Below, in pieces: positions 13,969 through 23,054 of a stretch of DNA of 39,405 bases (the stretch's first letter is position 1; the number at the start of each line of letters is the position of its first letter). Made by a program: the position numbers and the translations under genes. Under the pieces are notes generated by a model, which searched no databases, was not told the DNA's origin, and saw only the letters and a list, made by a program, of their open reading frames with translations. The stretch covers positions 1 to 39,405 of the forward strand of contig JANQHJ010000007.1 in the NCBI GenBank assembly GCA_028282745.1, in the 5' to 3' direction. The stretch is from Sedimentisphaerales bacterium. GTDB taxonomy: Bacteria; Planctomycetota; Phycisphaerae; Sedimentisphaerales; Anaerobacaceae.

Positions 13969-14394
13969 ATGAAAGTATCAAAAAGAAGCCAATATGCTTT
14001 GAGAGCGATTTTAGAGCTTTCTATACGAAACAGCGGTAAACCGCTTAAAGCTAAAGATATAGCTAAATCACAGGGTATTTCACTGAGATTCCTTGAAATT
14101 ATATTAAATGATCTAAAACACGCCGGTTTCGTGATATCCCGTCGTGGAAATGAAGGGGGGTATATTCTCTCTAAAGAACCGGCTGAGATATATCCTAGGG
14201 ATATTATTGAGTATATAGAAGGTTCTACTATCGTAGGGCCGGCAGAATCTGAATTTCGTAATGGAGCCATAAAAAGACTTTGGGATAATATAAATGGGGC
14301 TATTGCAAAGGTGTGTACTGATACAAATTTTGCAGAAATGGTTGAATATGAAACCTTTTTGAGAGAATCAGAATCGCCATCTTACTGTATATAA
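13969..14394 (+). CDS. Rrf2 family regulator heading the sulfur-assimilation operon (CymR-like)
   Basis: The ATG at 13969 (MKVSKRSQYALRAILELSIR) is preferred over the in-frame ATG at 13954, which would lie only about nine bases from the predicted transcript start. The 141-residue product has the Rrf2 winged helix (LKAKDIAKSQGISLRFLEII then NDLKHAGFVISRRGNEGGY) and the DIIEYIEG dimer helix. Two cysteines are present but they do not form the three-Cys cluster loop of IscR. CymR, the Rrf2 regulator of cysteine supply in Firmicutes, also lacks a cluster and acts with cysteine synthase. By position this protein probably senses sulfur status and controls the operon through the palindrome at 13942. 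Confidence 0.88.
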   Translation: MKVSKRSQYALRAILELSIRNSGKPLKAKDIAKSQGISLRFLEIILNDLKHAGFVISRRGNEGGYILSKEPAEIYPRDIIEYIEGSTIVGPAESEFRNGAIKRLWDNINGAIAKVCTDTNFAEMVEYETFLRESESPSYCI

Positions 14395-14451
14395 ATAAGG
14401 ATTTTTTTGATTTAAAACTATAGTGAAGCTATAGGTAAAGTGGGAAAATAA

Positions 14452-15177
14452 ATGGGCATTGATATTAAACAAATCTTAGAAGAGACGGATAAGCTGAAAC
14501 CCCCAGGTTTCCTTGAAGTATGTTTAAATCTTTTTGGTGAAAAAATTGCCTTGGCTTCAAGTTTTAGCGCTGAAGATCAGGTTATAACCGACATGCTCTT
14601 CAGGGTTACTGATAATCCAAGAATATTTACGTTAGATACAGGCAGGCTGCCGCAAGAAACGTATGACGTTATGGAAGAAACCAGACAAAGGTACAAAGCG
14701 AATATTCAAATCCTGTTTCCAGATCATGAGCAGGTAGAAGAAATGGTGGCTGAGTATGGACCGAATCTGTTTTATGAAAGTGTTGAAAATCGGAAACTAT
14801 GCTGTCGGGTAAGGAAGATAGAGCCGCTCAAGCGGGCATTGAAAGAACTTGACGCATGGATATGTGGGCTAAGATCAGAGCAATCACCTACGAGGCAGAA
14901 GCTTGAAAAAATCGAATGGGATGAATCGTTTGGTTTAATAAAAGTTAATCCGCTTGTGGACTGGACAACTGAACAGGTGTGGCAATACATCGAAGATAAT
15001 AACGTACCTTACAATAAGCTCCACGATAAAGGGTATCCAAGTATAGGCTGTGCTCCCTGTACAAGAGCAATTGAGCAGGGACAGGATATTAGAGCGGGGC
15101 GCTGGTGGTGGGAAGAGCCGGAACATAAAGAATGTGGATTGCATTTGCATGAAAAAAAGAGTCAGGTGAAACAATAA
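14452..15177 (+). CDS. cysH: Adenylyl-sulfate (APS) reductase, CysH family with Fe-S motif
   Basis: The 241-residue enzyme belongs to the PAPS/APS reductase family: [16 protein letters not shown] (P-loop-like binding segment), [26 protein letters not shown], and the catalytic KECGLH near the C-terminus. It also carries the CC...CxxC ligand set ([11 protein letters not shown], then [10 protein letters not shown]) that binds a [4Fe-4S] cluster and marks APS-using enzymes rather than the PAPS-only E. coli type. It reduces APS to sulfite and AMP, probably with thioredoxin. That makes an APS kinase step unnecessary, in keeping with the decayed kinase domain in the CysN protein. Its stop overlaps the cysD start by one base. 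The 57-bp gap from the Rrf2 gene shows no terminator. Confidence 0.93.
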   Translation: MGIDIKQILEETDKLKPPGFLEVCLNLFGEKIALASSFSAEDQVITDMLFRVTDNPRIFTLDTGRLPQETYDVMEETRQRYKANIQILFPDHEQVEEMVAEYGPNLFYESVENRKLCCRVRKIEPLKRALKELDAWICGLRSEQSPTRQKLEKIEWDESFGLIKVNPLVDWTTEQVWQYIEDNNVPYNKLHDKGYPSIGCAPCTRAIEQGQDIRAGRWWWEEPEHKECGLHLHEKKSQVKQ

Positions 15178-16058
15178 TGGATCATTTAGAAGAATTAGAA
15201 TCACAAAGTGTTTTTATATTTCGAGAGGCATACAGATCATTTAAAGACCTGGTGATGCTCTGGTCGATAGGCAAAGACAGTACAGTCTTGTTATGGTTAG
15301 CCAGAAAAGCGTTTTTCGGTCATGTGCCGTTTCCTCTTATGCATATTGATACATGCTTTAAGATCCCAAAAATGATCGAGTACAGAGACCGCTTTGCCTT
15401 AGAGTGGAAGCTTAATTTGATTGTCGGTAAAAACGAAACAGCATTAGAAAGAAAAGAGACTTTTCCTGACGGTAATCTGACAAGAATTCAATGCTGCTCA
15501 AGTTTAAAGAGTGAAGCTCTTAAGCATACCCTCAGTGGTGAATGGCCCCGTTGGATAATTAATCATAAAACCGGGAAATATGACCGACATGAAAATGGTA
15601 AGCCATTTACCGGTGTAATAGTCGGTGCAAGATCGGATGAAGAAGGGAGCCGAAGTAAGGAGCGGTATTTTTCTCCGAGAGATCAGCATAATGACTGGGA
15701 TGTCGGAGATCAGCCGCCAGAGCTATGGAACCAGTTTAAGACTGATTTCGCGCCGGGAACGCATGTAAGGATACATCCGTTACTGGATTGGACAGAGCTG
15801 AACATCTGGGAGTATATAGACAGAGAGAATATCCCTATCGTCGATCTATATTTTGATCATGGACAAGGGCGGCGATATCGTTCTCTCGGCTGCTCTCCAT
15901 GTACAACTCCGGTCGAATCGACAGCAAAGAATACTAAAGAGATCATTGAAGAGCTAAGAAGCGGCAAGTTCGCAAATATCGCTGAACGCTCCGGCAGACA
16001 GCAGGATAAAGAAGACGGGGCAGGTTTAGAGACACTGCGTCGTAGTGGATATATGTAG
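15177..16058 (+). CDS. cysD: Sulfate adenylyltransferase small subunit
   Basis: The 293-residue protein is the catalytic subunit of the heterodimeric ATP sulfurylase, which makes APS from sulfate and ATP with energy from GTP hydrolysis by CysN. Family features are the PP-loop [31 protein letters not shown] and the C-terminal [16 protein letters not shown] then [14 protein letters not shown] with a final LRRSGYM. Length and termini match complete CysD proteins (about 300 residues). The ATG overlaps the cysH stop (TAATG), so translation is coupled. cysN follows after 18 bp. Confidence 0.96.
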   Translation: MDHLEELESQSVFIFREAYRSFKDLVMLWSIGKDSTVLLWLARKAFFGHVPFPLMHIDTCFKIPKMIEYRDRFALEWKLNLIVGKNETALERKETFPDGNLTRIQCCSSLKSEALKHTLSGEWPRWIINHKTGKYDRHENGKPFTGVIVGARSDEEGSRSKERYFSPRDQHNDWDVGDQPPELWNQFKTDFAPGTHVRIHPLLDWTELNIWEYIDRENIPIVDLYFDHGQGRRYRSLGCSPCTTPVESTAKNTKEIIEELRSGKFANIAERSGRQQDKEDGAGLETLRRSGYM

Positions 16059-16076
16059 TTTAACAGGTTTATTATT

Positions 16077-17897
16077 ATGCAAAACACAAAACATTTAAAA
16101 GATGAATCCCGTGAGCAGATGAATATTGTAGTGATCGGTCATGTAGATCACGGTAAAAGTACGGTAATCGGCAGATTGCTTGCCGATACTGATTCGCTGC
16201 CCGAGGGCAAGCTGGAAGATGTCAAAGCAATGTGCTCTTATAATGCAAGGCCTTTCGAATATGCCTTTCTGCTTGACGCATTAAAAGACGAACAGGCACA
16301 GGGTATAACCATTGATTCGGCAAGGTGCTTTTTTAAATCAGCTAAAAGGGAGTATATAATTATTGATGCACCCGGCCATATTGAGTTTTTGAAAAATATG
16401 ATCTCCGGTGCCGCAAGAGCTGAAGCGGGACTTCTTGTTATAGATGCAAAAGAAGGGGTACAGGAAAATTCCCGTCGACACGGCTATTTACTCAACATGC
16501 TCGGGATTAAGCAGGTAGTCGTTCTCGTTAATAAAATGGATCTGGTAGATTATTCAGAGGATGCTTACCGGCAGGTTGAGCAGCAATACCGTGAATTTCT
16601 GAATCAAATTGGCACCAGCCCAAGAGCATTTATACCTGTTAGTGCAAGGGATGGAGTAAATATAGCCCAAAATTCTTCCGAGACGCCATGGTTTGAAGGC
16701 TTGTCAGTGCTTGATGCTCTTGATAGTTTTGAAAAAGAACCTTTGCCGGTTGATCTGCCATTGCGGCTTCCAGTTCAGGATGTTTATAAATTTACCGAAG
16801 AAGGTGACGACCGCAGAATAGTTGCCGGCAGAATAGAAACCGGTACTTTAAATATCGAAGATGAGGTAATATTTCTTCCATCCGGCAAACGAACTAAGGT
16901 TAAAAGTATTGAAGGATTTAATGTTAAAGCTCAAAACACCACAAAAGCAGGGCAATCAACCGGTATAACTCTTGAAAAGCAAATATACGTAACCTCAGGT
17001 GAACTTATGTGCAAAGTTAGCCAGGAACAGGTTAGTGTCGGTACCCATTTGAAGGTAAATGTTTTCTGGATGGGCAGACAGCCCATGGTTAAAGGCAAAC
17101 GATATAAGCTTAAATTAGGTACTGCTCGTGTTCCGGTCTGGCTTCGTGATATAGTTACTGTTCTTGACGCATCTGAGTTAACAACCGATTCAAACAGACA
17201 GCAGATAGAGCGACATGATGTAGCGGAATGTGTTCTTGAAACTTTAAAGCCAATAGCTTTTGATCTGAATACAAATATCGCGCAAACGGGGCGATTTGTG
17301 GTAATTGATAATTATGAGATAGCCGGAGGCGGTGTAGTTCTTGAAGGGTTGCAGAAGCAAAAAGATATGACAACTGAAAGGGTCGAGCAGCGGGAGAAAA
17401 ACTGGGAGAGAAGCAGGATTACGCCCGTTAATCGAGCTAATAGATACAGCCAGAGATCAACGTTAGTTTTGATAAGCGGCCCTGCAGGTGTAGGCAAAAA
17501 GCAATTAGCGAAAGCGCTTGAGGAAGATTTGTTTAACAGTGGAAGGCTTGTCTATTACTTAGGATTAGCCAACAGGGAGCTTAGTTTTGAATCTGACATT
17601 GATGTGAATAATTACAGAGATGAACAAATAAAAAGGCTGGGCGAAGTATCACATCTCTTTACGGATGCGGGCTTGATCCTTATTACAACAATAAGCGGGT
17701 TGGATAATTATGAGTTAGATATTATAAAACAGCTTAACCAGCCTAATGACTGCAGAGTAATAAATATAGGCGAGAATATTTTTACTAATAGTCAAATCGA
17801 TCTGCAATTGGATGAAATGACAGACACGGCCGATGCGCTGAGACAGATAAGAGAGCTTCTTGCAGAGAAGAAATATATTATTGAGTATTACTTGTAG
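16077..17897 (+). CDS. cysN: Sulfate adenylyltransferase GTPase subunit with degenerate APS kinase domain (CysNC-type)
   Basis: Residues 15-240 form the GTPase: GHVDHGKST (P-loop, 21-29), [19 protein letters not shown] and VNKMDLV. The EF-Tu-like beta-barrels follow to about residue 440. CysN proteins often read VDDGKS; this one has the elongation-factor-like VDHGKS. Residues about 455-606 align with a CysC APS kinase ([20 protein letters not shown], then [18 protein letters not shown]). The Walker A there is GPAGVGKK (468-475), with Lys where Ser/Thr must bind magnesium, and the DGDxxR substrate loop is missing. The kinase half is therefore very probably inactive. It pairs with CysD to make APS for the APS reductase encoded upstream. 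Confidence 0.92.
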   Translation: MQNTKHLKDESREQMNIVVIGHVDHGKSTVIGRLLADTDSLPEGKLEDVKAMCSYNARPFEYAFLLDALKDEQAQGITIDSARCFFKSAKREYIIIDAPGHIEFLKNMISGAARAEAGLLVIDAKEGVQENSRRHGYLLNMLGIKQVVVLVNKMDLVDYSEDAYRQVEQQYREFLNQIGTSPRAFIPVSARDGVNIAQNSSETPWFEGLSVLDALDSFEKEPLPVDLPLRLPVQDVYKFTEEGDDRRIVAGRIETGTLNIEDEVIFLPSGKRTKVKSIEGFNVKAQNTTKAGQSTGITLEKQIYVTSGELMCKVSQEQVSVGTHLKVNVFWMGRQPMVKGKRYKLKLGTARVPVWLRDIVTVLDASELTTDSNRQQIERHDVAECVLETLKPIAFDLNTNIAQTGRFVVIDNYEIAGGGVVLEGLQKQKDMTTERVEQREKNWERSRITPVNRANRYSQRSTLVLISGPAGVGKKQLAKALEEDLFNSGRLVYYLGLANRELSFESDIDVNNYRDEQIKRLGEVSHLFTDAGLILITTISGLDNYELDIIKQLNQPNDCRVINIGENIFTNSQIDLQLDEMTDTADALRQIRELLAEKKYIIEYYL

Positions 17898-17908
17898 CCG
17901 GTGAAATA

Positions 17909-19564
17909 ATGAATAGACAAGAGCCAATTTTGCAAATACCTGAAAGTGTTAAAAAGGATACATTAGGGTATCGTGAAAAGGTGAATGAGTTTCTTAAAGG
18001 AAAAACTTCACCGGCGGAATTTCGCGCTTATAGAGTGCCTATGGGTATATATGAGCAGCGAAATGCCGGTAAATATATGGTTCGCATACGGATAGGAGCT
18101 GGCATACTTACTTCTCAACAGGGGCGGAAAATAGCCCGTTTGAGCAAACGATATGGAAACGGTATTATTCATGTTACTACAAGGCAGGATATTCAAATAC
18201 ATGCGGTTGATATCGAGCATACATGCGATATATTAGAGCAGCTTCTTAAAGTCGATTTGAGCACTAGGGGCGGAGGAGGGAATACAGTACGCAACGTCAC
18301 GGCGTGCTCTCGTTGTGGTGTATGTCCCCAAGAAGTATTTAATGTCGGCCCTTATGCGATCGCAACCGCTGAATATCTTCTTCAGAATAAGGACTCTTTC
18401 AATTTGCCGCGAAAATACAAGATAGTTTTTTCAGGATGTAGTGAGGATTGCTCACTTGCCTCAGTTGCTGATCTGGGTTTTTTTGCAAAGAAACGAAATG
18501 GCACAATGGGTTTTTCAGTTTATGCAGCAGGCGGTTTAGGTTCCAGCCCTAATGTGGCAATTCGAATTGAAGATTTTATTGAAGCTAAAGATGTTTTTCT
18601 GGTTGCTGAAACTATAAGAAAACTCTTCGACGAACATGGTGACCGTACGAATCGCAACAGAGCCAGATTACGTTATGTGCTAAAGAGGCTGGGAGAAGGA
18701 GAATTTATCCAGTTATACAAGTCATATAAAGAAAAAGTCATTGAACAGGGACTTTTGGGGCAAATACCAGTCATAAGGGAAATGCCTTTATTTAGCGAGC
18801 AAAAGCGACCTAATGAAGATAGAGTATTACTGAATATTAAATCCGGGATATTAAAAGAAAAACAAGATGGTTTATTTTCAGTCAACCTTAATCTTCAGCT
18901 TGGTGATATACCAGCAGGAGATCTATTAGTTGTTGCAGATATTTCAGAAAAATATGGCAATTCAATTATCAGAACAAGCCAGCTTCAAAATTTGATAATT
19001 ACCTCTGTTCCTGCAGATAATTTAAAAAATGTTGACAATGTTTTGGGCAACTTGAGCATTGATATTAGCGGTAGAGCAAAGAACAATATTGTCCCATGTA
19101 CAGGAGCATCTACTTGTAAACTTGGATTTTGTCTTTCGAGAGGATTGGCTTCTGCGATATCGGACAAGTTAAATGAAAATGGTATCTCAATACATGGTAC
19201 TGTCATAAGAATAAGCGGATGCCCCAACTCATGCGCCCAGCATCATATTGCGGAGATTGGCTTACAGGGCAGAGCAAAGAGAGTTAATGACAGGTTGATG
19301 CCTTGTTATGATATTCTTGCCGGCGGTGCAACTGTAGAGGGCAAGGCAAAATTGGCAGAAAAAATTGCGACAGTACCTGCGAAATCGATCCCTGATGCCT
19401 TAGCGAAGGTTTTCGAAAATAAATCTACTGAGATTCGTCAATTGAAAGAAGTGCTATCAGATTATGAAAATTTTTCGGCCGAGTTTCCAGATGAATATTT
19501 TTATGACTACGGAGCAAAAGAGCCTTTTACATTGCTTACTAAAGGCTCGGTTAAGGGAAAATGA
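17909..19564 (+). CDS. Siroheme-dependent sulfite reductase (ferredoxin-type nitrite/sulfite reductase family)
   Basis: The 551-residue hemoprotein has the two-fold repeated layout of assimilatory sulfite/nitrite reductases. The siroheme-[4Fe-4S] ligands are C397-x5-C403 (CTGASTCKLGF) and C438-x3-C442 (SGCPNSCAQHH). The substrate-binding N-terminal half has IIHVTTRQDIQIHAVD and RNVTACSRCGVCPQEVF. It would reduce sulfite to sulfide with six electrons, probably from ferredoxin, as no flavoprotein partner is encoded. Context favours sulfite over nitrite. The N-half also carries C133-x2-C136-x2-C139 and C177-x3-C181, more cysteines than I expect in this lobe. The stop overlaps the next gene's start by four bases (ATGA). 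Confidence 0.92.
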   Translation: MNRQEPILQIPESVKKDTLGYREKVNEFLKGKTSPAEFRAYRVPMGIYEQRNAGKYMVRIRIGAGILTSQQGRKIARLSKRYGNGIIHVTTRQDIQIHAVDIEHTCDILEQLLKVDLSTRGGGGNTVRNVTACSRCGVCPQEVFNVGPYAIATAEYLLQNKDSFNLPRKYKIVFSGCSEDCSLASVADLGFFAKKRNGTMGFSVYAAGGLGSSPNVAIRIEDFIEAKDVFLVAETIRKLFDEHGDRTNRNRARLRYVLKRLGEGEFIQLYKSYKEKVIEQGLLGQIPVIREMPLFSEQKRPNEDRVLLNIKSGILKEKQDGLFSVNLNLQLGDIPAGDLLVVADISEKYGNSIIRTSQLQNLIITSVPADNLKNVDNVLGNLSIDISGRAKNNIVPCTGASTCKLGFCLSRGLASAISDKLNENGISIHGTVIRISGCPNSCAQHHIAEIGLQGRAKRVNDRLMPCYDILAGGATVEGKAKLAEKIATVPAKSIPDALAKVFENKSTEIRQLKEVLSDYENFSAEFPDEYFYDYGAKEPFTLLTKGSVKGK

Positions 19565-21675
19565 ATCATGTAATTAAAGAAATCTACGCTTATGATGAGA
19601 GTGATACTTCAAGCATTGTTGAAGATATTACTTTTTTGCCTCTTGCGGTTAATGTGAATGGTCTCAAATGTCTTGTTGTCGGCGGCGGCAGAGTTGCTTT
19701 AAGAAAGGTTAAGACTTTATTAAACGCCGGTGCTCTTATAACTATAATTGCTCCAGATGTTCATGAAGAGCTCCAGGATTTAGTTGATAATAATACAATT
19801 ACGTGGCTCTCGAATGAATATCAGCCAAAGCAGATTACTAATTATGATTTCATTATAGCAGCAACTTCTGATAAGGTTCTCAATGTCAGAATCGGCAAAG
19901 ATGCTAAACGATTGAAGAAATTATATTGTATCGTCTCGTCTGGACAGCATTCACAAGTAATCTTTCCTGCGATACATAGCCAGGATGGAATAATGCTTGC
20001 TGTACATTCAAACGGCCTTAATTGCCGTCGTTCTAAGCAGGTGCGTGACGATATCGCCCGCTATTTACAAGGTAAACATCATTTGAATGAAGAGTTTCTT
20101 GTATTCGGTTTTAAGCATTGTGAGCTTCCTGCAGAAATTTCGAGAGGTTTAAATCATTTTGCTCGTAAGGCTGATTTACAGGATTCATTATCTAATACAC
20201 TTATAATTTCTACATGTCAGCGATGGGAATGCTATATTAGCAGCAAGACGCCAAGAAAAGATTTAAGAAAGATATTTTCGTTATTAGAAAGCAAATTAAA
20301 TGCTGAGATAACCCAATATCTACCCAATGCTTACTTTAGGTATGACAACGCAGCATATCATCATCTCCTGAGTATTCTGGTTGGGCTGGATTCACCACTG
20401 ATTGGAGAAACCGAGATAATTTCACAAGTGCGTTCGGCAATGTCTCGATATCTAAGCCAGACGAAAAATCTGCTAACAGGGATATTTGAGAGTACGATAC
20501 TGGCTTCACGTAAGATCAGAAATTCATGCGGACTGGAACCAACCCAGATCAGCTGGGCAGATGTTGTAGTTTCAGCTATTCTCGAAAAAATAAACATCCA
20601 GAAAGCACCAAATGTTCTCATTATTGGAACTGGAAAACTGGCAGAGTCGATCATTAATAAATGTTCCCAGGCAACAATGAAGATAAAGAGCTTATCGGAT
20701 CGTTTAGAAGATACTCTTCTTGATGTGATAGTGATTTGTTCAGAGCTATCCCATGGTGGATTTGATCTGTCCGATTTTAAATGTTCGTCTGGAATGATAA
20801 TATTAGACATGGAAGGTAATAACGATTCCCTGTTTAAAAATAATAACAATATTCGTTACTATAAAGCTAAAGACATTGCGTATAGGCCCATTGACAACAA
20901 TTTAGCTGGGATCATTGCTTCTGCCAGGATCAAAACTATAGAACAATCTTTGGTAAGGTATGGTCTTACGAAAAAACTTTCTATACCCGCGGATGAATTG
21001 AAAATTGGAACAAGAGCAAGTGATCTGGCTATAGCTCAGACGGATGAATTTATGCGAATGCTCAAATCTCTTGCGCCAGAGGTGAGTTGTTCAATTGAAA
21101 CTTTTAATTCGCCCGGCGATCGAGATAAAATTACTCCTCTGCCAAAGGTAAAGGATGATGACTTCTTTACCTGCGACATTGACTCTGCCTTGCTTTCAGG
21201 TAAAATAGATATTGCATTACATAGCGCAAAGGATATGCCGCAAAAGATTCGAAATGAATTGTATGTAGCTGGAGTAACACCAAGTATTGCGAACTGGGAA
21301 TGCCTTGTATCCAAGTCCGGCTTGAAATTGATGGAATTACCTGCGGGCTCTGCTGTGGGTATTTCAAGTGAGCGTAGGCGCAAGCAAATAGAAGAGTTAA
21401 GGCCTGACCTTAAAGCAGTTGATATAAGGGGAAATGTGCCCAATCGAATAGCACAAATGAATAGCGGGAAATATGATGCACTGATCCTGGCAGCGGTTGG
21501 TCTGATCCGACTTGGTATGCAGCAGCATATTACTGAAATATTTAGAGAAAGCGTTTTTCCTTCGACTCAGGGGCAAGGATCCCTCGCTATTGTTATAAGA
21601 GAAGAGGATGAGCAATTACGCAGATTCTTAAAGCCGTTGGATCTGGGGAATAAGGAGGGGCTTCCATGGCGATAG
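19561..21675 (+). CDS. hemA: SirC-HemA-HemC triple fusion: precorrin-2 dehydrogenase, glutamyl-tRNA reductase, truncated hydroxymethylbilane synthase
   Basis: Residues 25-175 are a SirC/CysG-N precorrin-2 dehydrogenase (LVVGGGRVALRKVKTLLNAG; ATSD with Asp104 at the expected catalytic site). Residues 178-470 are glutamyl-tRNA reductase: LIISTCQRWECY with catalytic Cys219, LIGETEIISQVRSA, and the NADPH site VLIIGTGKL. Only a short piece of the C-terminal dimer helix remains. Residues 478-695 are hydroxymethylbilane synthase: KIGTRASDLAIAQT, IDIALHSAKDMP with catalytic Asp558, ISSERRRKQI, and STQGQGSLAI. The chain ends where domain 3 of HemC should start, so the cysteine that carries the dipyrromethane cofactor (Cys242 in E. 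coli) is missing. The 704-residue protein overlaps both neighbours. It covers the first, fourth and last steps around sirohydrochlorin synthesis. Confidence 0.92.
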   Translation: MNHVIKEIYAYDESDTSSIVEDITFLPLAVNVNGLKCLVVGGGRVALRKVKTLLNAGALITIIAPDVHEELQDLVDNNTITWLSNEYQPKQITNYDFIIAATSDKVLNVRIGKDAKRLKKLYCIVSSGQHSQVIFPAIHSQDGIMLAVHSNGLNCRRSKQVRDDIARYLQGKHHLNEEFLVFGFKHCELPAEISRGLNHFARKADLQDSLSNTLIISTCQRWECYISSKTPRKDLRKIFSLLESKLNAEITQYLPNAYFRYDNAAYHHLLSILVGLDSPLIGETEIISQVRSAMSRYLSQTKNLLTGIFESTILASRKIRNSCGLEPTQISWADVVVSAILEKINIQKAPNVLIIGTGKLAESIINKCSQATMKIKSLSDRLEDTLLDVIVICSELSHGGFDLSDFKCSSGMIILDMEGNNDSLFKNNNNIRYYKAKDIAYRPIDNNLAGIIASARIKTIEQSLVRYGLTKKLSIPADELKIGTRASDLAIAQTDEFMRMLKSLAPEVSCSIETFNSPGDRDKITPLPKVKDDDFFTCDIDSALLSGKIDIALHSAKDMPQKIRNELYVAGVTPSIANWECLVSKSGLKLMELPAGSAVGISSERRRKQIEELRPDLKAVDIRGNVPNRIAQMNSGKYDALILAAVGLIRLGMQQHITEIFRESVFPSTQGQGSLAIVIREEDEQLRRFLKPLDLGNKEGLPWR

Positions 21676-23054
21676 GGAAAGTTTATCTTATTGGCGCAGG
21701 CCCCGGTGCAGCAGATCTCATTACATTAAGAGGCATCAGGGCTATTCGGAAATCTCAAGTTTTGATTTTGGATTATCTTCTTCCGAATCATTTCCTGGAT
21801 GAGTTACTAATTGATATTAAGAATAAGCAAGTTGAATGGTTAAAAAACGATAGTCAACGTAAGGGGCAGGGTCAGATCAATGATATGATGTTAAAGGCCT
21901 CATTAGAAGGCAAATCGGTTGCAAGAATTAAGACAGGCGATCCTCATATATTTGGCAGGGGGATGGAAGAGCTTGAATTCCTGGTAAATAATGGTATTGC
22001 AACTGAAGTCATACCAGGATTATCAGCTGCTACAGCATTTTCATCATTGACTGATTATGCTTTAACTCAAAGAGTAAAGGGGAGTTCTTTTGCCGCAGTT
22101 ACAGCAAGGTGTGTTGGTGGAGAAATAAATGAAAAATTTCCCAAAGCGGATTCGCTTATAATTTTTATGGGCGTAGCTGTATTTGAGAAAGTTGTGGAAA
22201 AGCTTCTCGCCGATGAATGGTCACCTGAAACGCCGACATTAATACTGGAAAAAGTCAGTATGCCGTGGCAAAGGCAAGTAAAGGGGACTTTGTCTTCGAT
22301 TGCTGCTGATATGAGGCATGCCAATATAGAAGCTCCAGCGATATTAATTGTTGGACAGGCGGCGAGTTTGGACGAGCAACAATCATTAAGACCAAGAATA
22401 TTATTTACCGGATTAGATCCTGCAAACTTTTTGGCTTTAGGGGTCATAGTTCATTGGCCTGCAATCAAAGTCGTAAGAAATAAGGTTGACTTTGAAAAGC
22501 TGCCCGCACTTGCAAAACAGCTTTTAGATGGAAATCTTGAATATGTCATATTTACCAGCAGAACAACCGTTCGGATGTTTTTCGAAGGACTCGGAGATTT
22601 AGGACGAGATTGCCGTGTTCTTGCCAATGCCAAAGTTGTTGCGTGCGGTGCCGGAACAAGCAGCCTGCTGAAAGAAAATGGAATCATAGCCGACCTTACT
22701 CCCGAAGGTATGGGCTCGAAAGCAATATTATCTACTGTAAACGATACATCAAAAAATATATTGCTGATACAAAGTGGCACAGCTACCGAAGCTCTTGCCA
22801 ACAAATTAGCGTCGAAGCTCGGCAGGATTACTCGTTTGTGCCTGCATAAAGTAGTTCCACACCATGAGCTTGGTAAACAATTACCGGAGCATGATGTGAT
22901 TTATTTTACTTGCCCATCCGGAGTAAGAGCTTACTGGCAAAAGTATGGTAAGGGCGCTTTTGAAAAAGAAGTCTGGTGCATAGGTGATGTGACTATGGAT
23001 CAGATAAATGAATATGGAATTGAAGCAAAGGTAGTGAATCCTTATGTTTCCTAA
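21666..23054 (+). CDS. cobA: CobA-HemD fusion: uroporphyrinogen-III C-methyltransferase / uroporphyrinogen-III synthase
   Basis: Residues 1-245 form the SAM-dependent uroporphyrinogen-III methyltransferase: GKVYLIGAGPGAADLITLRG, ARIKTGDPHIFGRGMEEL, VIPGLSAATAFSSL and SLIIFMGV. It makes precorrin-2. Residues about 252-462 form the HemD synthase that closes and inverts the tetrapyrrole: RILFTGLDPANF, EYVIFTSRTTVRMFFEGL, VVACGAGTSSLLKENG and VIYFTCPSGVRAYW. The same two-part fusion is known from Clostridia and others. The ATG lies inside the last codons of the SirC-HemA-HemC gene (10-bp overlap), leaving no space for a missing HemC domain 3 between them. The hemB start overlaps the end by 11 bp. 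Confidence 0.93.
   Translation: MAIGKVYLIGAGPGAADLITLRGIRAIRKSQVLILDYLLPNHFLDELLIDIKNKQVEWLKNDSQRKGQGQINDMMLKASLEGKSVARIKTGDPHIFGRGMEELEFLVNNGIATEVIPGLSAATAFSSLTDYALTQRVKGSSFAAVTARCVGGEINEKFPKADSLIIFMGVAVFEKVVEKLLADEWSPETPTLILEKVSMPWQRQVKGTLSSIAADMRHANIEAPAILIVGQAASLDEQQSLRPRILFTGLDPANFLALGVIVHWPAIKVVRNKVDFEKLPALAKQLLDGNLEYVIFTSRTTVRMFFEGLGDLGRDCRVLANAKVVACGAGTSSLLKENGIIADLTPEGMGSKAILSTVNDTSKNILLIQSGTATEALANKLASKLGRITRLCLHKVVPHHELGKQLPEHDVIYFTCPSGVRAYWQKYGKGAFEKEVWCIGDVTMDQINEYGIEAKVVNPYVS

Noticed and set aside
17909-19564. Reading the siroheme enzyme as a nitrite reductase
   Set aside because: The motifs cannot separate the two, but cysH, cysD and cysN directly upstream make sulfite the sensible substrate.
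20361-20849. Minus-strand 162-codon frame opposite the HemA module
   Set aside because: It lies wholly inside the fusion gene, has no ribosome site and its product is not protein-like.
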